Positions 13,725 through 19,693 of a stretch of 23,933 bases of DNA are shown here, one piece after another. Below the pieces are notes generated by a model. The model ran no database searches, had not been told where the DNA came from, and saw nothing but the letters and a program-made list of their open reading frames with translations. Location of the stretch: the IMG/VR virus record IMGVR_UViG_3300037540_000264, positions 1-23,933 of that record; one strand, 5' to 3'. Source of the stretch: a virus. Position 1 is the stretch's first letter. Every line of letters begins with the position of its first letter. Made by a program: the position numbers and the translations under genes.

Positions 13725-13886
13725 ATGCCATTTGATGATTTGTTTTCAGAAGATGAATTTGTGATTGATCCTGAAGATTTAGAACTTCAAACTGAAGAAA
13801 AATGGGATACAGGCATTGCACCTGATATCTTTGCTTCTGGTTCTGAACCGGATATTTTCAATACCAAAGGCATAGTAGAAAACTAG
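13725..13886 (+). CDS. 53-aa highly acidic protein with its own promoter and terminator
   Basis: The reading frame starts ATG CCA TTT GAT and ends TAG (13884-13886). The product begins MPFDDLFSEDEFVIDPEDLE and holds 16 Asp/Glu against 2 Lys, so its net charge is about -14. A short internal duplication, PDIF at residues 33-36 and 42-45 (APDIF...EPDIF), marks the C-terminal half. A consensus promoter, a textbook ribosome binding site and a strong terminator make it very likely to be expressed, probably early or constitutively and at a high level. No family is recognised. Small acidic phage proteins often bind host enzymes (DNA mimics, RNA polymerase or restriction inhibitors), but that is only an analogy. 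It is too short to appear in many automated gene lists. Confidence 0.8.
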   Translation: MPFDDLFSEDEFVIDPEDLELQTEEKWDTGIAPDIFASGSEPDIFNTKGIVEN

Positions 13887-13900
13887 CAGACTCTTAGATT

Positions 13901-13924
13901 CACTTCACTCCACTTCACTCCACT
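13901..13924 (+). repeat. Decamer direct repeat before the terminator
   Basis: CACTTCACTC occurs twice in tandem (13901-13910, 13911-13920), followed by a partial third copy CACT. It lies in the 3' untranslated region of the 53-aa gene. No function is evident. Confidence 0.7.
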
Positions 13925-13928
13925 AAAG

Positions 13929-13960
13929 GGGGATGGGATTTTTCCATCCCCTTTTTCTTT
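13929..13960 (+). terminator. Strong rho-independent terminator
   Basis: GGGGATGG (13929-13936) pairs perfectly with CCATCCCC (13944-13951) across a 7-nt loop and is followed by a T-rich run (TTTTTCTTT). It closes the glycosyltransferase/acidic-protein unit before the baseplate operon. Confidence 0.92.
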
Positions 13961-14001
13961 TTCTTTTTTCCCCTTCCTTATCAAAAAATCTAATTAAATT
14001 A

Positions 14002-14009
14002 TATAAATA
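14002..14009 (+). promoter_or_regulatory. Possible T4-late-type promoter (TATAAATA) for the baseplate operon
   Basis: TATAAATA is the -10 consensus recognised by the T4 late sigma gp55. Here it lies 78 nt before the first baseplate-operon start and just after a terminator, where a promoter is needed. The motif is all A/T and also occurs by chance elsewhere (1291, 17475), so only its position supports it. A TATAAT at 14044-14049 is an alternative but lacks a -35 partner. The rest of 13961-14086 holds nothing else recognisable. Confidence 0.4.
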
Positions 14010-14086
14010 GTAATTAGTAGGATTTTTATATCTTGTGGATTTTTATAATCTTTTTTTATTTTATGAAAAAAAGGGGGAATTTCTCT

Positions 14087-14413
14087 ATGGCAACTTCAGA
14101 TCAAATGGAAAAATATCTAAATAAAAAGGTTACTTATAAAGAAGTAGAAACATTGGATAAAGTTTATGCTAGAGCTTTATCTAAATCGGATAAGGATCAA
14201 AAGGGATATAGCAAAAAAATGGATAAGATGCTGATAAGGGATCAAGATGGAAATATATCAGAATTAGAAGATGTTAGAATCACTGAATCTGAAGATGGTG
14301 TTGGAACTATGACTTATACAGCAATGCATCCTCATGGGGGGAGAGGTAGAAAGGGTCTTAATAAGGGTTTGACTTGCCCTCATTGTGGCAAGACTATTGA
14401 TTTAAGGAGATAA
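14087..14413 (+). CDS. Unknown 108-aa protein with C-terminal CxxC zinc knuckle
   Basis: The product begins MATSDQMEKYLNKKV, is charged and probably helical at first, then carries a beta-like stretch (LIRDQDGNISELEDVRITE). It ends with a Gly-rich segment and TCPHCGKTIDLRR, where Cys97-x2-Cys100 gives half a zinc ribbon. Two subunits could share a metal ion, or a partner could supply the other half. I chose the ATG at 14087 over 14033 because AAGGGGG (14071-14077) lies 9 nt upstream, and the earlier start would add an unlikely Phe/Ile-rich leader. The last codons double as the ribosome binding site of the next gene (TTTAAGGAGATAATATG). It is first in the baseplate operon, so a structural or assembly role is likely; the family is unknown. 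Confidence 0.8.
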   Translation: MATSDQMEKYLNKKVTYKEVETLDKVYARALSKSDKDQKGYSKKMDKMLIRDQDGNISELEDVRITESEDGVGTMTYTAMHPHGGRGRKGLNKGLTCPHCGKTIDLRR

Positions 14414-14417
14414 TATG
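14401..14417 (+). promoter_or_regulatory. Stop/ribosome-binding-site module TTTAAGGAGATAATATG, copy 1
   Basis: These 17 bp encode the last residues (LRR), the stop and the AAGGAG of the next gene. They recur identically at 16111-16127. Both upstream proteins therefore end in L-R-R. Confidence 0.85.
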
Positions 14418-14801
14418 TCAGTTACAACCTATGATGAGCAAAGTTTTTTTGAGTTAACGGGTGTTGAGAAAAGTTCTTTTAGCTTTTTACGTCTTTTTAA
14501 TGTTTTACTAGATGAAGATAGAGAAACTAAATTTCTAAATATCTTTAGAAGTTATATTGCTAATGAAGATGTTTTTACTGATGTGGCATTTTTTGAAACA
14601 TATGAAGTGTCTAATGGAGAGTATTGGGATAATGTTTCATTTAATCTTTATCAGACACCTTATTTATGGTGGGTAATAGCATTGCTAAATAATATAGTGA
14701 ATCCATTTGAAGAACTAGAAAATGGAGATCAACTAAATGTTTTAAGGGATGAATATGTCTATACTCTGACTTCAGACCTTGAAAAAATTGCAGAGGATTA
14801 A
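14415..14801 (+). CDS. Baseplate wedge protein, T4 gp53-like
   Basis: The 128-aa product carries the gp53 signature region: YWDNVSFNLYQTPYLWWVIALLNNIVNPFE followed by LENGDQLNVLRDEYV (given here as two parts of residues about 75-120). In this family the 'ELYGTPDLWWLIA' stretch is followed by a Leu/Val strand that caps it. T4 gp53 helps join the wedges around the hub; this copy is shorter than the 196 aa of T4. It is preceded by a strong AAGGAG (14404-14409), and its TAA overlaps the next ATG (TAATG, 14799-14803). Neighbours hub, spike, gp25 and gp6 support the call. Confidence 0.85.
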   Translation: MSVTTYDEQSFFELTGVEKSSFSFLRLFNVLLDEDRETKFLNIFRSYIANEDVFTDVAFFETYEVSNGEYWDNVSFNLYQTPYLWWVIALLNNIVNPFEELENGDQLNVLRDEYVYTLTSDLEKIAED

Positions 14802-16123
14802 TGACTCAAACAGACTATCAACAGGCAGATACAGCTTCATTAAAGAAACAGATTTTTTCTGTTATGATTATTACGGAGAATAAAAATCTAGTTTTGAATA
14901 ATGAAGATATTACCAATTTATATTTCATTGAAGACATATTCAAATTTTGTATAACAGGTACTATGACTTTCAATGATAGATATAATATTTTGGAATATGG
15001 GCCTTTTACAGGAAATGAAAAGATAGCTTTAATTTATTCAGTTGAAGGGAGTCCCAAGACAAATATTAGAAGGGAATTAATTTTTGATATTTGGAAAATA
15101 GGTAGAATTCAGCAGTTGGGGCCGGGGATAAAAGAAGAAAATGAAAATCTTATTACAATGTATTTTGTTGATCCTTTTTTTTCAGGGTTTAATTTAAGAA
15201 AGTATAGTAGAAGTTGGACAGATGAATACTATTCTACCATTATGAAGGAAATATTGAACAATATGGTATTTTTTAAAGAAGGTGGTAGAAAATTTTATAT
15301 AGAAGAAAGCTCAAATAAGACTGATTTTGTTATTCCATATTGGAATCCTCAAACTGCTATAAGATGGTTAATGAGAAGGGCTGAAGGTAAAGTTACAGGA
15401 ACAAGTGGATACTTATGCTTTAATAATACTAAAGGTGGGTTTTCACATAATCTTGTGACATTAAATTATTTGTTAGCAGATGTAGGAAAGACGATTGATA
15501 AAGATTTATATCAATTTGCTAGTGCTAAAATATCATCAGATAATAAAATACTTGAATGGTGGATAAGTGGTCTTGATAGAAATTCGAATGCAATGTTAAG
15601 AGGTGGGGTATGGAAAGGATGGAATTTTAAAACAAAGAAACTTATGAACAGTGAATTCACCTATTCTAATGGTGCTGATAATACTGTTATGTTGGGTAGA
15701 AAGACTTTATATAATCAAATGGATGATACTTTATCTTCTAATGTAATGGTAGGAGAGTCAGATTATAATCTTCTCCAAAATATAGCTTATAATGATTGGG
15801 CTAAAAGATATAATATGCAATTTATTGTTAATTTTATTGTTGAAGGGCATGAGAAAAGACATGCAGGACAGCAAATAGAAGTGGAATGGCCTAGTTGGGC
15901 AAAAGCAACAGGAAATAATCTACCATTCAATGATCTTTTGAAAGGTAAATATCTTATCAAGAGTGTAACACATTCATTTAATCCGGGATCGTCCTTTTAC
16001 TATAAGCAAAGATTGGTTTTGATTAAGAATGCATATAGTAATATCAAAAGCAAGATTCTTTATACTTCTAAAATAACTAATTTATATCAAGATAAGAGTC
16101 AAAAGACCATTTTAAGGAGATAA
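14801..16123 (+). CDS. Baseplate hub protein (gp27/gpD-like)
   Basis: The 440-aa product lies directly before the spike gene, the usual place of the hub on which the spike sits. The N-terminal half is beta-rich (KQIFSVMIITENKNLVLN, then FIEDIFKFCITGTMTFNDRYNI), resembling the tube-like first domains of gp27-type hubs. The middle has 'YWNPQTAIRWLMRRAEG', close to the 'KPVDAISWLASRA' region typical of such hubs in other phages. The C-terminal part includes 'GQQIEVEWPSW' and 'LLKGKYLIKSVTHSFNPG', matching the last domain of tail-hub proteins where the linear peptide ends in a beta strand. Similarity is by pattern and position only. It starts by overlap with the gp53-like stop and ends LRR before the duplicated ribosome-binding module. 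Confidence 0.8.
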   Translation: MTQTDYQQADTASLKKQIFSVMIITENKNLVLNNEDITNLYFIEDIFKFCITGTMTFNDRYNILEYGPFTGNEKIALIYSVEGSPKTNIRRELIFDIWKIGRIQQLGPGIKEENENLITMYFVDPFFSGFNLRKYSRSWTDEYYSTIMKEILNNMVFFKEGGRKFYIEESSNKTDFVIPYWNPQTAIRWLMRRAEGKVTGTSGYLCFNNTKGGFSHNLVTLNYLLADVGKTIDKDLYQFASAKISSDNKILEWWISGLDRNSNAMLRGGVWKGWNFKTKKLMNSEFTYSNGADNTVMLGRKTLYNQMDDTLSSNVMVGESDYNLLQNIAYNDWAKRYNMQFIVNFIVEGHEKRHAGQQIEVEWPSWAKATGNNLPFNDLLKGKYLIKSVTHSFNPGSSFYYKQRLVLIKNAYSNIKSKILYTSKITNLYQDKSQKTILRR

Positions 16124-16127
16124 TATG
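16111..16127 (+). promoter_or_regulatory. Stop/ribosome-binding-site module TTTAAGGAGATAATATG, copy 2
   Basis: Identical to 14401-14417. It places AAGGAG across the end of the hub gene, giving the spike gene a strong ribosome binding site. Confidence 0.85.
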
Positions 16128-17468
16128 TTTAAGAGTCCACCAAAGGATTTAAGGATAGAAGTTGAAAGGATAACCGGATTCTATAGGGGTGTTGTGGAAG
16201 ATAATGTAGACCCTTTGAAAGCAGGAAGGGTTAGAGTGAGAATTCATGGTTTGCATACTCCAAATATAATTAAAAGTGAAACAGAAGGAATTCCTGTAGA
16301 TGAATTGCCGTGGGCTGAACCATGTTTGCTTATTCATGAAGGTTCTGTAAGTGGGTTTGGAGTATGGAATGTTCCACTTCAGGGTTCTCATGTGATGTTA
16401 TTTTTTGAAAATGGGAATGTATTGGAACCAAGATATTTTGCATCAATGCCGGGGATACCGGAAAGTAAAGAAGCATATTCCAATAGTAACAGAGTTACGA
16501 GTAAAAATGATGGATTTAAAGACCCTAAAGGAGAATATCCCACAAAATATAGGCTAGGTGAACCTGATGTACATAGATTGGCAAGAGGGAAATCTGAAGG
16601 CACGTTAGTTGAGACAAAGAATACTGAGAGAGATATAGGAGTCCCTACAGCTTTAGGTAATAGTTGGTCTGAACCTGAATCACCTTATGCAGCAAGATAT
16701 CCACACAATCATGTAATAGCTACTCATGGGGGAATTACAATTGAATTGGATTCTACTCCTGGGGCTACAAGACTAAATATTTATCATCCATCTAATAGCT
16801 TCATTGAAATTGATAATGAAGGGAATATGGTGATTAAGAATGGTGGACAGAAATATGAGATAGTAACACAGGGTAAAAATATTCATATAAAACAGGATAG
16901 GAATCTTACTATTGATGCAAATCATAAAAGAAAAGTAAATTTAGATGAGCAGATTGAAATAGGTGGGGATAAAGAAGAAGAAATTGATGGAGATATGTCT
17001 CAATCTATTCGTGGGAGTAAAACTGAAGATATAGATGTAGATAAAAATGAAGAAATAGGTGGGGATAAAAGTATTGATATTGTTGGAAATGAAACAAAAA
17101 ATATAGGTGGTAATAAGACAGATGATATTACTGGCAGTAAAACAAAAGATGTAGGTGGTAATGAAATAAATACGATTATTGGTAATAAAATAGAAAATAT
17201 AGGTGGAAATTTAGTGGTAACAGTAGTCGGAACGTCTACATTAACTGCTCCAACAATAAATTTAGTTGGGCCTGTTTATATATCAGGATTTCTATCAGTA
17301 GCAGGAGATGGTGGTGGTGAAGGTGGAGTAATTACAGGAACTATAAGATTAGAAAGTGGTGATATTATAGTTACAGGTGGTGATGTGATAGCTGATGGAA
17401 TCAGCTTGAAGACTCATATTCATGGTGGGGTTGATTCAGGTAGTAGTAATACAGACCCACCTAGTTAA
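16125..17468 (+). CDS. Baseplate central spike, gp5/gpV/VgrG-like, with HxH tip
   Basis: The 447-aa product has the spike layout. An N-terminal OB-fold domain (residues about 18-115) opens with 'GVVEDNVDPLKAGRVRVRIHG', has 'LPWAEPCLL' and ends in 'GSHVMLFFENGNVLEPRYFASMPG' (each a known OB-fold signature of gp5/gp138-type spikes). A linker region follows, then about 280-366 a run of short repeats (GGDK, IGGNKT, IVGNE) of the triple-stranded beta-helix type. The tip ends KTHIHGGVDSG, where His431-x-His433 matches the iron-binding HxH motif of P2 gpV and phi92 gp138 tips. No lysozyme domain is present, unlike T4 gp5, so cell-wall cutting must come from another protein. The self-contained tip suggests no separate PAAR protein is required. 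Confidence 0.88.
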   Translation: MFKSPPKDLRIEVERITGFYRGVVEDNVDPLKAGRVRVRIHGLHTPNIIKSETEGIPVDELPWAEPCLLIHEGSVSGFGVWNVPLQGSHVMLFFENGNVLEPRYFASMPGIPESKEAYSNSNRVTSKNDGFKDPKGEYPTKYRLGEPDVHRLARGKSEGTLVETKNTERDIGVPTALGNSWSEPESPYAARYPHNHVIATHGGITIELDSTPGATRLNIYHPSNSFIEIDNEGNMVIKNGGQKYEIVTQGKNIHIKQDRNLTIDANHKRKVNLDEQIEIGGDKEEEIDGDMSQSIRGSKTEDIDVDKNEEIGGDKSIDIVGNETKNIGGNKTDDITGSKTKDVGGNEINTIIGNKIENIGGNLVVTVVGTSTLTAPTINLVGPVYISGFLSVAGDGGGEGGVITGTIRLESGDIIVTGGDVIADGISLKTHIHGGVDSGSSNTDPPS

Positions 17469-17481
17469 GGGGAATATAAAT

Positions 17482-17730
17482 ATGAAAATGCAACAATATC
17501 TTACAGAAGCAGTTGATAAAGAAAAACTTCATGATCAATTATATAAGAGATTCAGAAAAGCATATGATAAATTACCTAAAGCAAGAGATACTATCATGAG
17601 TGTAAAGGATGAAATAGAGAAGGTTCAGGTAAAAATGAGAAGACATGGAATTGATGAATTAGTTAATCCTCAAGGAAATGCTATGTTGAATGCTGATGAA
17701 GATTTTTCTGTTTGGGATGCAATGGCATAG
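17482..17730 (+). CDS. Small tagged protein in the tail operon, candidate internal head protein
   Basis: The 82-aa product begins MKMQQYLTE followed by Ala, very close in form to the T4 internal-protein leader MKTYQEFIAE-Ala: a Met-Lys start, Gln-rich middle and [LI]-x-E before Ala. The rest is basic and helical (EKLHDQLYKRFRKAYDKL, then VKDEIEKVQVKMRRHG) and ends in an acidic DEDFSVWDAMA. I chose 17482 over 17422 because AAGGGGA (17467-17473) is well placed, and the earlier start lies in the spike gene. Finding a head-targeting-like leader here, far from the cluster at 338-3053, is unexpected. Alternatively it is a baseplate chaperone or small structural protein and the match is chance. Confidence 0.78.
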   Translation: MKMQQYLTEAVDKEKLHDQLYKRFRKAYDKLPKARDTIMSVKDEIEKVQVKMRRHGIDELVNPQGNAMLNADEDFSVWDAMA

Positions 17731-17758
17731 ACATACCAATATAGGAGAGATAAAAATT

Positions 17759-18484
17759 ATGGGAAATTGTGATGCAGGTGCAGGAAATAACTTAGACCCT
17801 TTTCAGATCATATTGGATGCACTTGATAAGACTGTTGGTACTCTTGAGAAACAATCAAGGACTATACTACCATTTGTTGCATCTTTCAGGGAACAAGGGC
17901 TTGCTTTTCTTCCTGAAAATATTTCACCTTATAGTCAAATTGAAAGTGCATTATCGGCATTTACCAAGGAAGCTATATGTGCAAGCAAGACAGACCTTGA
18001 ACCTATTAATGATTTTGTAGAAGATTGTTTAAATGATGCTTTGAGGGGAGTATTGAGATATCTTAGGGATATACTTGGAAATCTTGAAGATGCAATGGAT
18101 TTGATTGCAGAGATTTTAGCTTTGGCTGAATATCTTTTAATGAAATTACTTCAAAAACTTTGGAAACTTTGCAGGGATATTTATAGGTTAATAGGTGGTA
18201 TAGATGGGAAGATTCAATGTATTACTAGTTTGGATGGTACGGGAAAGTATACTGCTCAAGTGGATGCATTGGAACAAAGAGTTGATACAGTTATAGATGA
18301 TTTGTATTTGGCTGAAGATGGAAGTTTTGATCATCAAAGGTTAATGACAGGATTTAATGGAGATTTAAATACTAATTTAGATGCTTATAAACAAAGGTCT
18401 GATGCACTTCAATTAGAAATTCAAGCAGATGTTGATGAAGTAATAAATTTACCTGCTACGGTAAATCCGAAAAATAAATACTAG
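17759..18484 (+). CDS. Helical structural protein of unknown function in the baseplate operon
   Basis: The 241-aa product begins MGNCDAGAGNNLDPFQIIL and is mostly helical, with a strongly hydrophobic middle (about residues 115-140: LEDAMDLIAEILALAEYLL) that is amphipathic rather than a clear membrane span. Cys occur at 4, 76, 91, 138 and 150. The C-terminal third is acidic and likely coiled-coil (ALEQRVDTVIDDLY, later ALQLEIQADVDEV). I chose 17759 because TAGGAGA (17742-17748) precedes it; the upstream alternative at 17690 lies in the previous gene. It sits between the spike and gp25 genes, so a role in baseplate assembly or tail structure is likely. No family is recognised. Confidence 0.8.
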   Translation: MGNCDAGAGNNLDPFQIILDALDKTVGTLEKQSRTILPFVASFREQGLAFLPENISPYSQIESALSAFTKEAICASKTDLEPINDFVEDCLNDALRGVLRYLRDILGNLEDAMDLIAEILALAEYLLMKLLQKLWKLCRDIYRLIGGIDGKIQCITSLDGTGKYTAQVDALEQRVDTVIDDLYLAEDGSFDHQRLMTGFNGDLNTNLDAYKQRSDALQLEIQADVDEVINLPATVNPKNKY

Positions 18485-18498
18485 AAGGAGAAAGAAAA

Positions 18499-18879
18499 AT
18501 GAAAAAAAAAGGTTCAATGATATTAGCAATCGTTTTATTATTATGTTCACCTGTATTTGCAACAATGTTTGCATGGGATGAACATACGGACACTTCTGTA
18601 ACAGGGTACTTGTTACAATGGGCTGAAACTACTAATCCACCGGAAATTTTTAGTATGGATGTTCCGGGGATTACTTCAACTCAAAAGGAAATACCGGATA
18701 ATTATTTCAAGCTGAATATTCAATATGATATTTGGGTTAAGGCATACAATACTGTAGATGCAAGTGGTAAATCAAATACAGTAAATGTAACTAGGCAACT
18801 ATATGTTCCACCTGCTGATAATATACCAACTCAAACATATGATGCTCCGGGTGCAGTGATGAATTTTACTAATCAATAG
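18499..18879 (+). CDS. Exported fibronectin type III domain protein
   Basis: The 126-aa product has a clear Sec signal peptide: MKKKG basic start, a hydrophobic stretch SMILAIVLLLCSPVFA, and probable cleavage after Ala21. One FN3 domain follows, opening FAWDEHTDTSVTGYLLQWAE, with a central 'YDIWVKAYNT' strand and a closing 'SNTVNVT'. The last part is Pro-rich. A good ribosome binding site (GAAGGAG about 18484-18490) precedes the ATG. Phage structural proteins are seldom secreted, so it may act in the periplasm or at the cell surface during infection, e.g. in superinfection exclusion or lysis, or be a lipoprotein-like factor (no lipobox fits well). It lies within the baseplate operon without its own promoter. 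The export prediction is strong; the purpose is not known. Confidence 0.83.
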   Translation: MKKKGSMILAIVLLLCSPVFATMFAWDEHTDTSVTGYLLQWAETTNPPEIFSMDVPGITSTQKEIPDNYFKLNIQYDIWVKAYNTVDASGKSNTVNVTRQLYVPPADNIPTQTYDAPGAVMNFTNQ

Positions 18880-18883
18880 AGAG

Positions 18884-18919
18884 ATATCTTGTGCAAGAAT
18901 GATATCTTGCACAAGATAT
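18884..18919. repeat. Perfect 15-bp inverted repeat with 6-nt loop
   Basis: ATATCTTGTGCAAGA (18884-18898) pairs with TCTTGCACAAGATAT (18905-18919) around ATGATA. No T-run follows, so it is not a standard terminator. The right arm contains the first bases of the ATG at 18918. It could cap an mRNA end, block translation of the next gene, or serve as a protein-binding dyad. Confidence 0.92.
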
Positions 18920-19313
18920 GAATTATTTAAAGATGAAAAAGATATGTATATGTTGTGGTAGGAATAGAAAGATAGGTAAATTCGGAAAACTCTCAAGAAC
19001 TTTTGACAGTAAAAATTATTATTGCAGAGATTGTATGAGAGATATCAGAAGTGGATATTCTTGTACTTTAAAAGGAAATAAAGCAACTAAGAAAGCAATA
19101 GAAAAATGGAAGAAAAAAAATAATTTTAAAGTAAAAGAATATAATAAAGAGTACTATCAGAAGAATAAAGAAAGAATTTTATTTTCAAGAAAAATTACTA
19201 AACCTACATTAATTACTGAAAAATTTGAAAATAATAGTAATCCAAATATAAATAAGAATAGAGAAATATATTTAATTAAAATAAATCCAAAGAGGAAAGA
19301 AGATGGCAGATAG
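18918..19313 (+). CDS. Lys-rich zinc-finger protein, possibly HNH-endonuclease remnant
   Basis: The product (131 aa from 18918, or 126 aa from the ATG at 18933) opens with Cys pairs, CICCGRNRKIGKF then YYCRDCMRD, giving a C-x2-C ... C-x2-C zinc finger. A long basic stretch follows with KEYNKEYYQKNKERI, a phrase common in phage HNH-type homing endonucleases ahead of their catalytic part. No His-Asn-His core is present, so this may be a decayed or truncated nuclease, or a separate DNA/RNA-binding protein. No ribosome binding site is visible for either start, and the perfect hairpin just upstream includes the first ATG. The gene is more AT- and Lys-rich than its neighbours, which may mean later insertion. 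It overlaps the gp25 start by 11 nt. Confidence 0.7.
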   Translation: MNYLKMKKICICCGRNRKIGKFGKLSRTFDSKNYYCRDCMRDIRSGYSCTLKGNKATKKAIEKWKKKNNFKVKEYNKEYYQKNKERILFSRKITKPTLITEKFENNSNPNINKNREIYLIKINPKRKEDGR

Positions 19314-19683
19314 AGTTTTTTGGAGTGACTATGATGGCAATTTTGAAAAACAGCCTGATGGAGATATCCAAAGGGATATAGATGTTAATGCCATTTTCAA
19401 TAGTATAAGTAATATAATTTTGACAATACAGGGGCAAAGACGAATGTTGCCTACTTTTGCTTCTAATATATCCAGATTATTATTTGAACCTATTGATGAG
19501 ATTACTGCAAGGTTGATTGCTGAAAATTTACTTTCTGCAATTAGAATTTGGGAAACAAGGATTGAAATAACGGGATTTGATATTGAACCAGTACATGATC
19601 AAAATTTGTATAGATGTAAACTGAAATTCACGATTACGGGAAGTGATGATGTGGAATCTATAGATTTTATATTAACAAGGTAA
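19303..19683 (+). CDS. Baseplate wedge protein gp25-like
   Basis: The 126-aa product matches the gp25/GPW family in length and core: GQRRMLPTFASNISRLLFEP followed by IDEITARLIAENLLSAIRIWETRIEI (residues about 45-92). In T4, gp25 forms the wedge core complex with gp6 and gp53 near the inner edge of the baseplate and helps trigger sheath contraction. The E-x-R core typical of this family is seen in WETRIEI. GAGGAAAG (about 19290-19297) precedes the ATG, which lies inside the end of the zinc-finger gene. The gp6/J-like gene follows directly. Confidence 0.92.
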   Translation: MADRVFWSDYDGNFEKQPDGDIQRDIDVNAIFNSISNIILTIQGQRRMLPTFASNISRLLFEPIDEITARLIAENLLSAIRIWETRIEITGFDIEPVHDQNLYRCKLKFTITGSDDVESIDFILTR

Positions 19684-19693
19684 GGAGTACATT

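Noticed and set aside
17475-17482. A second TATAAATA late-promoter-like motif (another at 1291-1298)
   Set aside because: The first overlaps the ATG at 17482 and the second lies within a gene. In AT-rich DNA several chance copies are expected.
18884-18935. Rho-independent terminator after the FN3 gene
   Set aside because: The stem is excellent but is followed by GAATTATTTA, not a T-run, and the operon must continue into gp25.
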